Source: Oscillospiraceae bacterium
Lineage (GTDB): Bacteria; Bacillota; Clostridia; Oscillospirales; Oscillospiraceae
DNA: 64,000 nt
Direction of reading: 5' to 3'
Assembly (NCBI GenBank): GCA_017458065.1
Contig: JAFTGD010000051.1
Span: 1 to 64,000 of the forward strand
The position numbers were made by a program, and so were the translations under genes. A model generated the notes under the pieces. It made no database searches. It was not told the DNA's origin and saw nothing but the letters and a program-made list of their open reading frames with translations. Shown one piece after another: positions 40,576 to 49,604 of the stretch (positions within the stretch are counted from its first letter, which is position 1; each line of letters opens with the position of its first letter).

Positions 40576-42435
40576 ATGGAGAAAAAGCGGTATCGGTTCA
40601 TTTTCGCAGAGCATATAAAGGGCCTGTCCGGAGCAGGGGAAAAGTGCCTCTTCGTGGTCTGGAACCTGGCTGCGCTGATCCTCTCCTCGGCAGCGCTCTG
40701 TGCGGTGAGTCTGAACTTCGCAATCGGCGATATGCCGCTGTTTTATATCTACCTTGGCTATTTTAAAGCACCGGTGATTTTCCTGCTCAACTGGCTTCCG
40801 ATTTTGTTTCTGCAGGTGCTGTTTCTTGCCCTGGTGAGAAGACAGTGGCTTGCATTCCTGCTCAACAGCATTCTGACCATGCTGCCGGCGCTTGGCAATT
40901 ATTTTAAGCTGAAGTTTCGGGATGATCCGTTTACTTTTGAGGATATTTCTTCCATCAGAGCGGGCCTGAAGGTCGCCGGGAACTACCAGATCACGTTAAA
41001 CGCCCGCATCTGCCTGGCGTTGCTTTTTGTGATCGCAGGCGTACTCATTCTTTTTTTCTTTGCCAAAGGAAGGCCGCACAATCTGCTTCGGCTGCTGTCA
41101 GTGCTTCTGGTTCTGGCGATGGTCTGGCCCTTATGGAAGTACGTCTACTCAAACGGAGATCTTTATTATGTAAACTATCAGAGCAATTACATGTGGCTTG
41201 CAAAAGACGACAGAGACAGTTTTATTGCAACGGGGTTTCCGTATCCATTTCTGCACAGCATAAAACAAAGCGCCAACACACAGCCGGAAGGTTATAACGA
41301 AGAGGAGGCAGCCAAGCTTCTCGGCCAATATCAGAGCGAGCCAATCCCCGAGGATAAAAAAATCAATATTCTGGCGATCCAATTGGAGAGTTTCTGCGAT
41401 ATGGAGGCAGCCGGAGTGACCGGTATTCGGGAGGACCTCTATGAGCCGCTTCGCAAGCTGCAGCAGGAGAGCTATTCCGGCATAATGATCGCCAATGTGA
41501 TCGGCGGAGGCACCATCAACGCGGAGAGAGCATTCGTCACCGGAAGTTATCGACAGATGGATTACCACAGAGCGGCTGCCTCCTATGTTCGCTATCTGAA
41601 TGGGCAGGGTTATCTCTGTTATGCAACGCACCCCAACGCCGGACATTTTTATACGCGCAGGGTTACGGATCTTGATCTCGGTTTTGCGGCGTTCTATGGG
41701 CTGGACGACTATTTTAAGGAGATAACCGGAGGGGAAATCCAATGTGATGACAGCTATCTTCCCGAGATATTTCGCATGTTCCGGGAAAAGATCGCGGAAG
41801 GAAGCGGCCCTGTTTTTGCTTTTAATGTTTCATGGCAGGGACATGGCCCATACAGCGAAGAGGAGTACGTTTACGGGGACGGCGGGTGCTGGCAGCGGGA
41901 AGGGGCCTCGGAGGAGACCCTACATGCGTTCAACAATTATCTTGCCCTGATCTCCGAGACGCAGCAGATCCTCTGGAAGGAGATCCAGAATTTAAGGGAT
42001 GATGAGAACCCGATTGTTGTGATCCTGTTCGGCGATCACAAGCCGCTTTTTTATGAGTATATCTATGAGGAATTGGGAATATCCAATGATATGGAGACCG
42101 AGCAGGAGCTGAAAAACTATCTTGGCACCCCATATCTGATCTGGGCAAACAATGCGGCAAAAGAAATTGCCGGAGATCGGTTTACAGGGAGCGCCCCGAC
42201 AATAAGCCCATGCTATCTGATGGTCCAGTTGTTTGACCGGCTGTCATGGAAGGGATCTGCTTTTATGCAGTTTACAAGAGAGGCAATGCAGCATCTCCCG
42301 GTTGTCTGCACAAGAGGCGTTTATGTAGAAGACGGTGTGTTCACGAGAAGTGTAAGCGAACAGGGACAGACGCTGCTGAACAGGTATGCGGATTTGCAAT
42401 ACTATCTCCGGTATCGTCCTGAACTGAGCCGATAA
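40576..42435 (+). CDS. LTA-synthase-like phosphoglycerol transferase / sulfatase-fold protein
   Basis: A 619-aa membrane protein: five N-terminal membrane segments (to about residue 185), then a large outside alkaline-phosphatase-superfamily domain. Seen: QLESFCDME (metal Glu), GGGTINAERAFVTG with the candidate catalytic Thr, NVSWQGHGPYSEEEY, and VVILFGDHKPLFY (metal Asp-His). Relatives move phosphoglycerol from phosphatidylglycerol to teichoic acid or glycans. So the polymer of this locus may carry glycerol phosphate. ATG 40576 has aaggag 9 bp upstream; the longer frame overlaps paralog 2. Confidence 0.86.
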   Translation: MEKKRYRFIFAEHIKGLSGAGEKCLFVVWNLAALILSSAALCAVSLNFAIGDMPLFYIYLGYFKAPVIFLLNWLPILFLQVLFLALVRRQWLAFLLNSILTMLPALGNYFKLKFRDDPFTFEDISSIRAGLKVAGNYQITLNARICLALLFVIAGVLILFFFAKGRPHNLLRLLSVLLVLAMVWPLWKYVYSNGDLYYVNYQSNYMWLAKDDRDSFIATGFPYPFLHSIKQSANTQPEGYNEEEAAKLLGQYQSEPIPEDKKINILAIQLESFCDMEAAGVTGIREDLYEPLRKLQQESYSGIMIANVIGGGTINAERAFVTGSYRQMDYHRAAASYVRYLNGQGYLCYATHPNAGHFYTRRVTDLDLGFAAFYGLDDYFKEITGGEIQCDDSYLPEIFRMFREKIAEGSGPVFAFNVSWQGHGPYSEEEYVYGDGGCWQREGASEETLHAFNNYLALISETQQILWKEIQNLRDDENPIVVILFGDHKPLFYEYIYEELGISNDMETEQELKNYLGTPYLIWANNAAKEIAGDRFTGSAPTISPCYLMVQLFDRLSWKGSAFMQFTREAMQHLPVVCTRGVYVEDGVFTRSVSEQGQTLLNRYADLQYYLRYRPELSR

Positions 42436-42457
42436 ACAGGAAAGAAGGGGAAAATCC

Positions 42458-43162
42458 ATGACCATTCAGTGGCTGGGACATGCCAGCTTTCGTATCACAC
42501 ACAATGGATACAGCATTGTGATCGACCCGTATAACAGCGATTATATCAACGGCTACCCGAAACTGTCGGTCAAAGCGGATAAAGTTCTGGTGAGCCATGA
42601 GCATTTTGGACACAATTACCGGGAAGGCGTAATCCTTTCGGGACGGCCGGAGTCGGACTGCCCTTTCGAGATTGAGACGATCCGGGTCCCGCACGATTTT
42701 AAAATTGGGAATTGGCGCGGCTTCTGCCTGATCCATATCCTGAAGGCGGATGGAATGAAAATCGTCCATATGGGGGATCTTGGGACACAGCTTTCCGGTG
42801 GGGAAATCAGCAAGTTGTTTGGCGCGGATGTCATGATGATCTGTGCCGGTTCCTGCACAGCGCTTCCGGCACAGGAGGCGAAACGTGCGACGGATGAAGT
42901 GATGCCCAATGTGATCATTCCGATGCACTATCGGGATGGAAACCGGGGTGGACACAGGCTGGAGACCGTTGAAGAATTTAAAAACTATTTTGAGTCTGAC
43001 GCGCTCTTCCATTACTATGACACAGATACCCTCGAGATTACCCATGGCATGGAGCCGCAGGTTGCGGTACTGAAGTTTCAGGGAGTGAACGAGAGTATCA
43101 TGCAAAAAGAGGAAAACAGAGAGAAGGGCAAAGGAATTCTGAAGAAGCTTTTGAGGCGTTAA
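42458..43162 (+). CDS. Metallo-beta-lactamase-fold hydrolase with altered metal motif
   Basis: A 234-aa UPF0173-like MBL protein. Seen: IQWLGHASFRI at the start, VIDPYN, then SHEHFGHN where the family has HxHxDH, so the motif Asp is replaced by Gly, then HMGDLGTQL and IPMHYRDGNRGG. The last 25 residues are charged (MQKEENREKGKGIL). Cytoplasmic; the substrate is unknown. It lies inside the polysaccharide locus in the same orientation as its neighbours, 22 bp after the LTA-synthase-like gene and 3 bp before the next. Confidence 0.82.
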   Translation: MTIQWLGHASFRITHNGYSIVIDPYNSDYINGYPKLSVKADKVLVSHEHFGHNYREGVILSGRPESDCPFEIETIRVPHDFKIGNWRGFCLIHILKADGMKIVHMGDLGTQLSGGEISKLFGADVMMICAGSCTALPAQEAKRATDEVMPNVIIPMHYRDGNRGGHRLETVEEFKNYFESDALFHYYDTDTLEITHGMEPQVAVLKFQGVNESIMQKEENREKGKGILKKLLRR

Positions 43163-43165
43163 GCA

Positions 43166-44662
43166 ATGCGGACAGTTGAGCAGAGAAAATTCCATATCGA
43201 GTGTGGGCTTTTCTACGCGGCTGTTTTTGGCGTCATGTTTGTTCTCAGCCTGCTCACCCCCTTGATTGCGGATGACTTTAACTATACTTTTGGTTTTGCC
43301 GATGACATCCGCATCAGCAGCTTGCGGGATATCTGGCGCTCGATGGTATGGCACAGAAGGCTGCTGAACGGACGGGTTTTTTCCCACGGCTGGCTGAGCC
43401 TTGTGCTTATGTATCCAAGGTGGGTATTTGCGACGCTCAATGCAGGCGTCGCGGCTTTCTTCTCATGGACGATAGAGGGCATTTTTGAGAGCATGGGAAT
43501 GAAACACCCGCTCCGTGCGGCAGCTGCAGTCTGGATGCTCCTCTGGATCTGCATGCCCGGATTTGGGCAGGTGTTTTTCTGGACGGCCGGTGCCTGCAAC
43601 TATTTTTGGGGCTTGGCGCTTTGCTGGTTCTTGATTTGGAGAACTTTGATACGGATAAAACGCCGGCAAGCCTGGAGTATGAAAGACATTCCAATGATGA
43701 TCCTGGCATTTGTGGCCGGGGCGTGGTCCGAGCATCTTTCTTTTGCAGCGTTGATGGTGTTGATCTGTATCCTTCTCTGGCAGTTTACGGAAACCGGAAA
43801 AATCTTATGGGCGCCGACGCTTCTCTTCTGTTCAGGCTGTGCGGGATATCTGTATCTGATGCTTGCGCCGGCGTCCAAATTGCTCCAAAGACTGCAGTCT
43901 TTTGGAGCAGGCGCGGGCGACGGGAGTTCTTCTCTGCTCGGGGCAGTCCCGGGAGGAATACTGACAGCGGGTTTGATCGGAATATTCCTTCTGGCCATAG
44001 TACTGATCATCATAAAAAAGGCCGGTATTTCCCGCGGAGTGAAACTCCTGGCATCAGTCCTGTGCATTGCAGGCTTCGTTATGACCCTGTATTTTGCAGT
44101 ATGTGCATGGAGAGAAGACGGGATATTCGGCCTGATATCTTCCACGCGGTGCGGTTTCGGTTTTGCGATGAGCCTGTTTCTCACAGCGCTGGCCTATGCC
44201 GCAGGAGGCAGAGCGCCAAAGAATTCCACGATATTTTCTGTGATTCTGGCATTCAGCGGGATCTGCGGATTTGCGCTTTTTGTGTTTGGAGAATATCTTC
44301 CGATCAGAGGCTTCTGCGCACCGGTGGCTTTTTCTCTGCTGGCCGTGGTCATCCTGATCGAGTCAGTCCCGGAAAAAGAAGCAAAGAAATTAGCCGGCTT
44401 CTCTGTTTTGGCCCTTTGTTTCCTCCTGTGTTTTTACATGGGGGTGAAGGATATCGTTTCCGTCTATCAACAGTCTCTCGCGAGAGAAGCGGAGTTTTAC
44501 AGGGCGGCGGCAGGAGACAAGACCGTGATAACAGGTCCTTACCGCTACCGTACCAAATATACTGCCCAGTTCGGTAATGTGGATCTTGTATATGATGCAG
44601 GATGGCCAAACGGAGTGATGGCGGATTATTATGACGTGATTCGCATTATCGTTGAAGAATAA
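43166..44662 (+). CDS. DUF6056-like polytopic membrane protein (1)
   Basis: A 498-aa protein with about twelve membrane segments. The first outside loop has LTPLIADDFNYTFGF followed by WHRRLLNGRVFSHGW; an acidic DD pair and a His/Arg/Asn-Gly motif in that place are typical of DUF6056-type proteins and resemble GT-C catalytic loops. A short outside tail ends KYTAQFGNVDLVYDAGW. Probable membrane glycosyltransferase by context; no function is established. The start follows gaggcg; the stop of the MBL gene is 3 bp upstream. Confidence 0.7.
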   Translation: MRTVEQRKFHIECGLFYAAVFGVMFVLSLLTPLIADDFNYTFGFADDIRISSLRDIWRSMVWHRRLLNGRVFSHGWLSLVLMYPRWVFATLNAGVAAFFSWTIEGIFESMGMKHPLRAAAAVWMLLWICMPGFGQVFFWTAGACNYFWGLALCWFLIWRTLIRIKRRQAWSMKDIPMMILAFVAGAWSEHLSFAALMVLICILLWQFTETGKILWAPTLLFCSGCAGYLYLMLAPASKLLQRLQSFGAGAGDGSSSLLGAVPGGILTAGLIGIFLLAIVLIIIKKAGISRGVKLLASVLCIAGFVMTLYFAVCAWREDGIFGLISSTRCGFGFAMSLFLTALAYAAGGRAPKNSTIFSVILAFSGICGFALFVFGEYLPIRGFCAPVAFSLLAVVILIESVPEKEAKKLAGFSVLALCFLLCFYMGVKDIVSVYQQSLAREAEFYRAAAGDKTVITGPYRYRTKYTAQFGNVDLVYDAGWPNGVMADYYDVIRIIVEE

Positions 44663-44720
44663 CTTGCGTCTGCGCGCGGCTTTTTGCCAGAATCGAGAAA
44701 AGAAGGGAGCATGAAGTCAA

Positions 44721-46175
44721 TTGAATGCAGAAAAAACGAAAAAAACGTTGACGGTCACGATTGTTCTGCTCTTGATTGTGACACTTGCTGCCGCTGTCCC
44801 GATTCTTGTTCTCGGCCGGTATGATATACCGTATTCCGATGATTACAGCTACAGTGTGTGGACACATGCCTGCTACCAGGAGACTCACAGCTTGCTCAGG
44901 ACGATGGGGGCTGCAGTTCGCCAGGCGGCGGAATCCTATCATTCCTGGCAGGGGACCTTCACGGCAATCTTTCTGATGGCGCTGCAGCCGGCTGTTTTTT
45001 CTCCCCGATTCTATGCAGTCACACCCTGGCTGATCCTTTTTCTTCTGGGAACTTCAACCGTTGTATTCTGCATTGGGCTCGTGCGAGATGTTTTTCGGAG
45101 ACCTTCTTCTCTCGGCCTGATTACCGGACTGCTGGTGTTCAATTGCGGTGTACAGCTGATGCCGTCCCCGGTGCAGGGGCTCTACTGGTATAACGGGGCA
45201 ACCTATTATGTGCTCTTTTTTTCGCTTTCCCTCTTCAGCTTCTATTTTCTGATCCGGACGGTTTTCTTTCGCAGGGCGATCGATCTGATCGTGCTCTGTG
45301 TGCTGAGCCTGATTCTGGGCGGAGGGAATTATGTCACAGCACTGGTATGTGTGTTGGTTGACATCTCTGTGATAATGCTGATGGTTTTGCTGCGTCGGCA
45401 GCATTGGAAAAAGCTGCTTCTCCCCCTCCTTCTCCTGCTGCTTGCTTTTGGAATCAGCGCGGCGGCCCCGGGGAATGCGGTTCGGCAGGCCCAGCTGCAA
45501 TACCGGCCGGATGCCGCGAGAGCTTTTCTTTCGGCGTTTGTGTCGGCGGCCGGGTCTTCTGTCGAATGGACGAGCTTACCGGTGATAGGCTGCCTGATTT
45601 TGGGAAGCTGCTTTTGGCTGAGGACAGAGAGCCAGGCTTCGTTTCCTTTTCGCTTTCCTGCCCTGATCAGCCTTTGGTCTTTCTGTTTGCTGGCGGCCAT
45701 GTTTTTCCCGCCCCTGTACGCGATGGGCAACATCGGAGACAAAAGGCTGGTCAATATCGTCTGGTTCAGTTTCTTGCTGTTGCTGTTTTTCAATATGTTC
45801 TATTGGCTGGGCTGGCTCCGGATGCGGGGGAGAACTGCGGACAGGCCGTTCCGGCTGTCGCCTGTAATAGCGGGGATCGTATGCGTCTGTATGCTGGCGA
45901 TCCATCTCGTCACGGGGCACGGCTATACGTCTTTGATGGCGCTCGGAGAGCTGCGTTCCGGCGAGGCGGCAGCATATTACGAGGCAGGAGTGGCGCGATT
46001 GGCTCAACTGGAGGACCCCGCGCTCAGGAATGTGGAACTGGAGCCCTTTCCGGTGACACCGTATTTGCTGTATATCGGGGACATCGAGGAGTCGGCCGAT
46101 TCCTACCTGAACCAGGATATGAGCGCTTATTTCGGAAAAGAAAGCATTGTTCTGAAAACGACCGAGACGGAATAA
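44721..46175 (+). CDS. DUF6056-like polytopic membrane protein (2)
   Basis: A 484-aa protein with the same topology as its neighbour: after the first membrane segment comes RYDIPYSDDYSYSVW and SYHSWQGTFTA, then about ten more segments and a soluble tail (RLAQLEDPALRNVELEPF). Start is TTG at 44721, with aagggag about 11 bp upstream; an ATG at 44711 is out of frame. The two DUF6056-like genes are distant paralogs and may transfer different sugars. Confidence 0.7.
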   Translation: MNAEKTKKTLTVTIVLLLIVTLAAAVPILVLGRYDIPYSDDYSYSVWTHACYQETHSLLRTMGAAVRQAAESYHSWQGTFTAIFLMALQPAVFSPRFYAVTPWLILFLLGTSTVVFCIGLVRDVFRRPSSLGLITGLLVFNCGVQLMPSPVQGLYWYNGATYYVLFFSLSLFSFYFLIRTVFFRRAIDLIVLCVLSLILGGGNYVTALVCVLVDISVIMLMVLLRRQHWKKLLLPLLLLLLAFGISAAAPGNAVRQAQLQYRPDAARAFLSAFVSAAGSSVEWTSLPVIGCLILGSCFWLRTESQASFPFRFPALISLWSFCLLAAMFFPPLYAMGNIGDKRLVNIVWFSFLLLLFFNMFYWLGWLRMRGRTADRPFRLSPVIAGIVCVCMLAIHLVTGHGYTSLMALGELRSGEAAAYYEAGVARLAQLEDPALRNVELEPFPVTPYLLYIGDIEESADSYLNQDMSAYFGKESIVLKTTETE

Positions 46176-46197
46176 TAATAGACGAGGAGAATGCAGC

Positions 46198-47628
46198 GTG
46201 CTGTTGAGACAATCGGGCGAGCGCCGCAAAAGCACAGAAGAGATAGGCTTTGCGATCGCAGTATTTGGTTTTTTTCTGTTTTATCTCTTCTCAAGTTTGA
46301 ATATTTATCTGTTCCAAAGCCTATGGAGGACCTATTACCAATTCTGTGTACCGATTCTGTTCGTGTGGAGCATTGTGCTGTACAGAAAACACGGACATGC
46401 GGAGATCGAATTCAAAGCCCTTCTTGCCTTTTGGGGCTGGTTTGTCCTGTCCAGAATCATCAACGGGGATTATGCCTTACAGAAAGAGTATAATCAGGTT
46501 CTTGATCTGGCCCTGATGCTGCCCGCTTTTGCGCTGGGGATCACCCTGAAGAAAGAACGGAGAGGGACATTCCTCAATTGGTTTTCTGCGATCGTGGGGG
46601 GATATTTTTTCGTTTTGGGCTGTGTCTGCATCTATTCGTTTTCCCAGCGGATCGATATTCCCAATACGATCACGCAGCAATTCATTGTCAGTACTCTGGA
46701 CAATTCGGACTTTACCAGAATCTGCATTCTGGACACCAATGTGGATGCCACGGCTTTCTGGTTCCTGGAGAGCTTTTTGCTGATGGATTATCAGTTCTTT
46801 GCCTGCAGGAAGAAAGCATGGAGAATCCCGATCTTTCTATCAGCAGCGGTCGATTACATCGTGATTGGCATGACCTACACCAGGAGTGTTTTTATTGCGG
46901 TCTCGGCTGCGGTGGGGCTTTCGCTGATCTTTGCGCTGAACAGGAAACTGAGCTCCCGGAAAAAGGGGATCCGCTATTTGTTTCTGTTCTTTGTCCTCCT
47001 GATTGCGATGTTTGGCACGTATAAAGGCTTCTATCGCTCGACAGAATACTTTGGAAGGATGTCGGTGGAAAGAAGATACCAGGACGCGACGGAAGAGGAG
47101 AAGGAAGAGATCTTTCAGGGAGAATTCACCGACACCAGAAGATCCAAAAGCATCAATCAGTTTACCAGCGGAAGGTTCTGGATCTACAGAGCGGGGAAAC
47201 TGATCCTGCAGCGGAATCTGTCGATCTGGCTTCACGGATGCCTGTATGATGAGAGTGCTCTGCTGCTGACGGAGACGATGAAAGAAGGCGGCGGCTCCTC
47301 CCAGGGTGGATTCGTTCCGCACTATCAGAACTTCCTGCTCCAGGTGCTGGTTGTGGACGGTCTTCCCGGGCTGCTGCTCGTGCTGCTGTTCTGTCTGTCC
47401 CTGCTGTATAAGGAGGCAAAGCTTTTCTTCCGGGAAACGCTCAATGCGGAAGCTGCGCTGTTGGTGCTGGGCCTTTCCGTGGCGACGCCGATGCTGTATG
47501 GGATGCTGGAATCCTGCTTCTTTACGGTTACCGATGTCAGGACTCTGTTCTTTTTTTTGATGAGCGGATTGTTTCTTGGCAGCTGTTATGATAAAATATC
47601 AGGCAACAATTTGACTTCCGAGGTATGA
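46198..47628 (+). CDS. O-antigen polymerase/ligase-like membrane protein
   Basis: A 476-aa protein with about eleven hydrophobic segments and one large outside loop (residues 285-380) containing RRYQDATEEEKEEIFQGEF and GFVPHYQNFLLQVLVVDGL, the late-loop His region typical of Wzy/WaaL/O-antigen ligases. Start is GTG 46198, with gaggag 9 bp upstream. It is the second polymerase/ligase-type protein in the locus (the first is at 34292), so one may polymerise and the other ligate. Confidence 0.75.
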   Translation: MLLRQSGERRKSTEEIGFAIAVFGFFLFYLFSSLNIYLFQSLWRTYYQFCVPILFVWSIVLYRKHGHAEIEFKALLAFWGWFVLSRIINGDYALQKEYNQVLDLALMLPAFALGITLKKERRGTFLNWFSAIVGGYFFVLGCVCIYSFSQRIDIPNTITQQFIVSTLDNSDFTRICILDTNVDATAFWFLESFLLMDYQFFACRKKAWRIPIFLSAAVDYIVIGMTYTRSVFIAVSAAVGLSLIFALNRKLSSRKKGIRYLFLFFVLLIAMFGTYKGFYRSTEYFGRMSVERRYQDATEEEKEEIFQGEFTDTRRSKSINQFTSGRFWIYRAGKLILQRNLSIWLHGCLYDESALLLTETMKEGGGSSQGGFVPHYQNFLLQVLVVDGLPGLLLVLLFCLSLLYKEAKLFFRETLNAEAALLVLGLSVATPMLYGMLESCFFTVTDVRTLFFFLMSGLFLGSCYDKISGNNLTSEV

Positions 47629-47631
47629 GCA

Positions 47632-48903
47632 ATGCGTGACGGCGCGTTTGTAAAAAAAATATGGCTTTCTTCCCCGACCATGCACGGAGAAGAACAGAAG
47701 TGGGTCGATGAGGCCATCCGCACCAACTGGGTGAGTACAGTCGGCGAGAATATCAACGAAGTGGAGCGCCTTGTTTCCGAAAAGGTAGGACGGAAGTACG
47801 CGGTTGCCCTCTCAAGCGGTACCTCGGCCCTGCACCTTGCGATCAAGCTTGCCGGAGAGCGCCTTTACGGACAGCCGAAGGTCGGGCACGGGACGCTGGA
47901 AGGGAAAAGGGTTTTCTGCAGTGATGTGACCTTTGATGCAACGGTGAATCCGGTCGCCTATGAGGGTGGAGAAGCCGTCTATATTGACACCGAGTATGAA
48001 ACCTGGAACATGGACCCCGTCGCGCTGGAGAGAGCATTTGATCTGTATCCTGAGGTGCGCTTGATTGTCGTCGCCCATCTGTACGGGACGCCCGGAAAGA
48101 TCGATGAACTACGTGCGATCGCAAGGGCGCATCATGCGCTGATTGTGGAAGATGCGGCGGAGTCTTTCGGCGCTTCTTACAAAGGAATACAAACCGGGTG
48201 CTTCGGGGATTACGGAGTTCTGTCTTTCAACGGCAACAAGATCATTACCGGCAGCTCCGGCGGAATCCTGCTCTGCGACGAACAGGAGGACGCGAACAAG
48301 GCAAGAAAATGGTCTACACAAAGCAGGGAAGACGCCGCCTGGTATCAGCATGAAGAACTCGGGTATAATTACCGCATGAGCAATATCATTGCCGGTGTTG
48401 TCAGGGGGCAGATGCCATATCTGGAGGAGCATATCGCCCAAAAGCGCGCAATCTACAAGCGCTATCAGGAGGGCTTCAGGGATTTGCCTGTCACCATGAA
48501 TCCCTATGAGTATGAAAATGCCGAGCCCAATTTCTGGCTCAGCTGTATGCTCATTCATCCGGATGCCATGTGCCGGCAGGTACGCGGAGAGCAGAAGGCG
48601 ATTTATATTTCCGAAGCGGGGAAAAGCTGCCCGACTGAAATCCTGGAGAAGCTTGCCGATTACAACGCGGAGGGCCGTCCGATTTGGAAGCCTATGCACA
48701 TGCAGCCCATCTACCGCGTGAACGCTTTCATCACCAGATCCGGAAACGGGAGGGCAAGAAGCAACGCCTATATCAGGGAAACAGGTTTTTGCGATATCGG
48801 CGCCGACATTTTTGCCAGAGGTCTGTGCCTCCCGAGCGATAACAAGATGACGGAAGAAGAGCAGGATCGGATCATCCGCCTGATCTGCGAATGCTTCGAA
48901 TAA
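47632..48903 (+). CDS. DegT/DnrJ/EryC1 sugar aminotransferase (1)
   Basis: A 423-aa PLP enzyme that aminates a keto sugar nucleotide. Seen: WVSTVGENINEVERLVSEKV, SSGTSALHLAIKLAG, IVEDAAESFGASYKG and LSFNGNKIITGSSGG with the PLP lysine. This arrangement fits PglE/EpsN-type C4 aminotransferases that act before a phosphoglycosyl transferase, and such a transferase follows 17 bp later. No 4,6-dehydratase gene is in the window. SD gaggt; the gene starts 3 bp after the polymerase stop. Confidence 0.9.
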   Translation: MRDGAFVKKIWLSSPTMHGEEQKWVDEAIRTNWVSTVGENINEVERLVSEKVGRKYAVALSSGTSALHLAIKLAGERLYGQPKVGHGTLEGKRVFCSDVTFDATVNPVAYEGGEAVYIDTEYETWNMDPVALERAFDLYPEVRLIVVAHLYGTPGKIDELRAIARAHHALIVEDAAESFGASYKGIQTGCFGDYGVLSFNGNKIITGSSGGILLCDEQEDANKARKWSTQSREDAAWYQHEELGYNYRMSNIIAGVVRGQMPYLEEHIAQKRAIYKRYQEGFRDLPVTMNPYEYENAEPNFWLSCMLIHPDAMCRQVRGEQKAIYISEAGKSCPTEILEKLADYNAEGRPIWKPMHMQPIYRVNAFITRSGNGRARSNAYIRETGFCDIGADIFARGLCLPSDNKMTEEEQDRIIRLICECFE

Positions 48904-48920
48904 TCGGAACAGGATACAAG

Positions 48921-49604
48921 ATGAAGAATTCTTTTTATCGGAACTGCCTGAAGCGGGTTCTGGATGTGATCTTTTCCGCCCTGGCCATGCTGCTGTTCTC
49001 CTGGGTTTACGCCATTGTTGCGCTGCTGGTTCGGGTGTTCCTGGGGAGACCGGTGATCTTCTCTCAGCTGCGCCCCGGGCGCAACGATCCGAAGACCGGG
49101 AAGGAGAGGCCTTTTTACCTGTATAAGTTCCGCTCGATGAAGGACCTGAAAGACAGGAACGGCAGGGAACTGCCGGACGATGAAAGGCTGACAAAGTTCG
49201 GGCGGATTCTCCGGTCCACCAGCCTGGATGAGCTTCCGGAGGCCTGGAACATCTTTAAGGGAGATATGTCCATCGTGGGTCCGAGGCCCCTGCTGATGGA
49301 GTATCTGCCCTACTATACGGAAGAAGAACACCACCGCCATGATGTGCGGCCGGGCCTCACGGGGCTTGCGCAGGTGAACGGCCGGACCGCGGTTTCCTGG
49401 CAGAAGAAGTTTGCCTACGACCTGGACTATGTCCGGAATTGTTCTTTCGGACTGGACCTGAAGATCATTCTCCAGACCGTGATCAAGACGGTAAAAAAGT
49501 CGGATATCTATGTCGGCAGCGCGGTCCCCTGGGGGCGCTTTGACGACATGAGAAGAAAAGAACTGGCCGAGGCGCAGAACGCTTCAAAAGGAGAGCACAC
49601 ATGA
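48921..49604 (+). CDS. Undecaprenyl-phosphate phosphoglycosyl transferase (PglC-like) (1)
   Basis: A 227-aa monotopic initiating sugar transferase: one membrane-embedded helix (VLDVIFSALAMLLFSW), YLYKFRSMKDLKDRNG, LDELPEAWNIFKGDMS, IVGPRPLLMEY and RPGLTGLAQVNGR, all hallmark blocks. It loads a sugar-1-phosphate onto undecaprenyl phosphate, the first lipid-linked step. ATG 48921 has agga upstream; the in-frame ATG 48891 has no SD. Overlaps the next gene by four bases. Confidence 0.93.
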   Translation: MKNSFYRNCLKRVLDVIFSALAMLLFSWVYAIVALLVRVFLGRPVIFSQLRPGRNDPKTGKERPFYLYKFRSMKDLKDRNGRELPDDERLTKFGRILRSTSLDELPEAWNIFKGDMSIVGPRPLLMEYLPYYTEEEHHRHDVRPGLTGLAQVNGRTAVSWQKKFAYDLDYVRNCSFGLDLKIILQTVIKTVKKSDIYVGSAVPWGRFDDMRRKELAEAQNASKGEHT

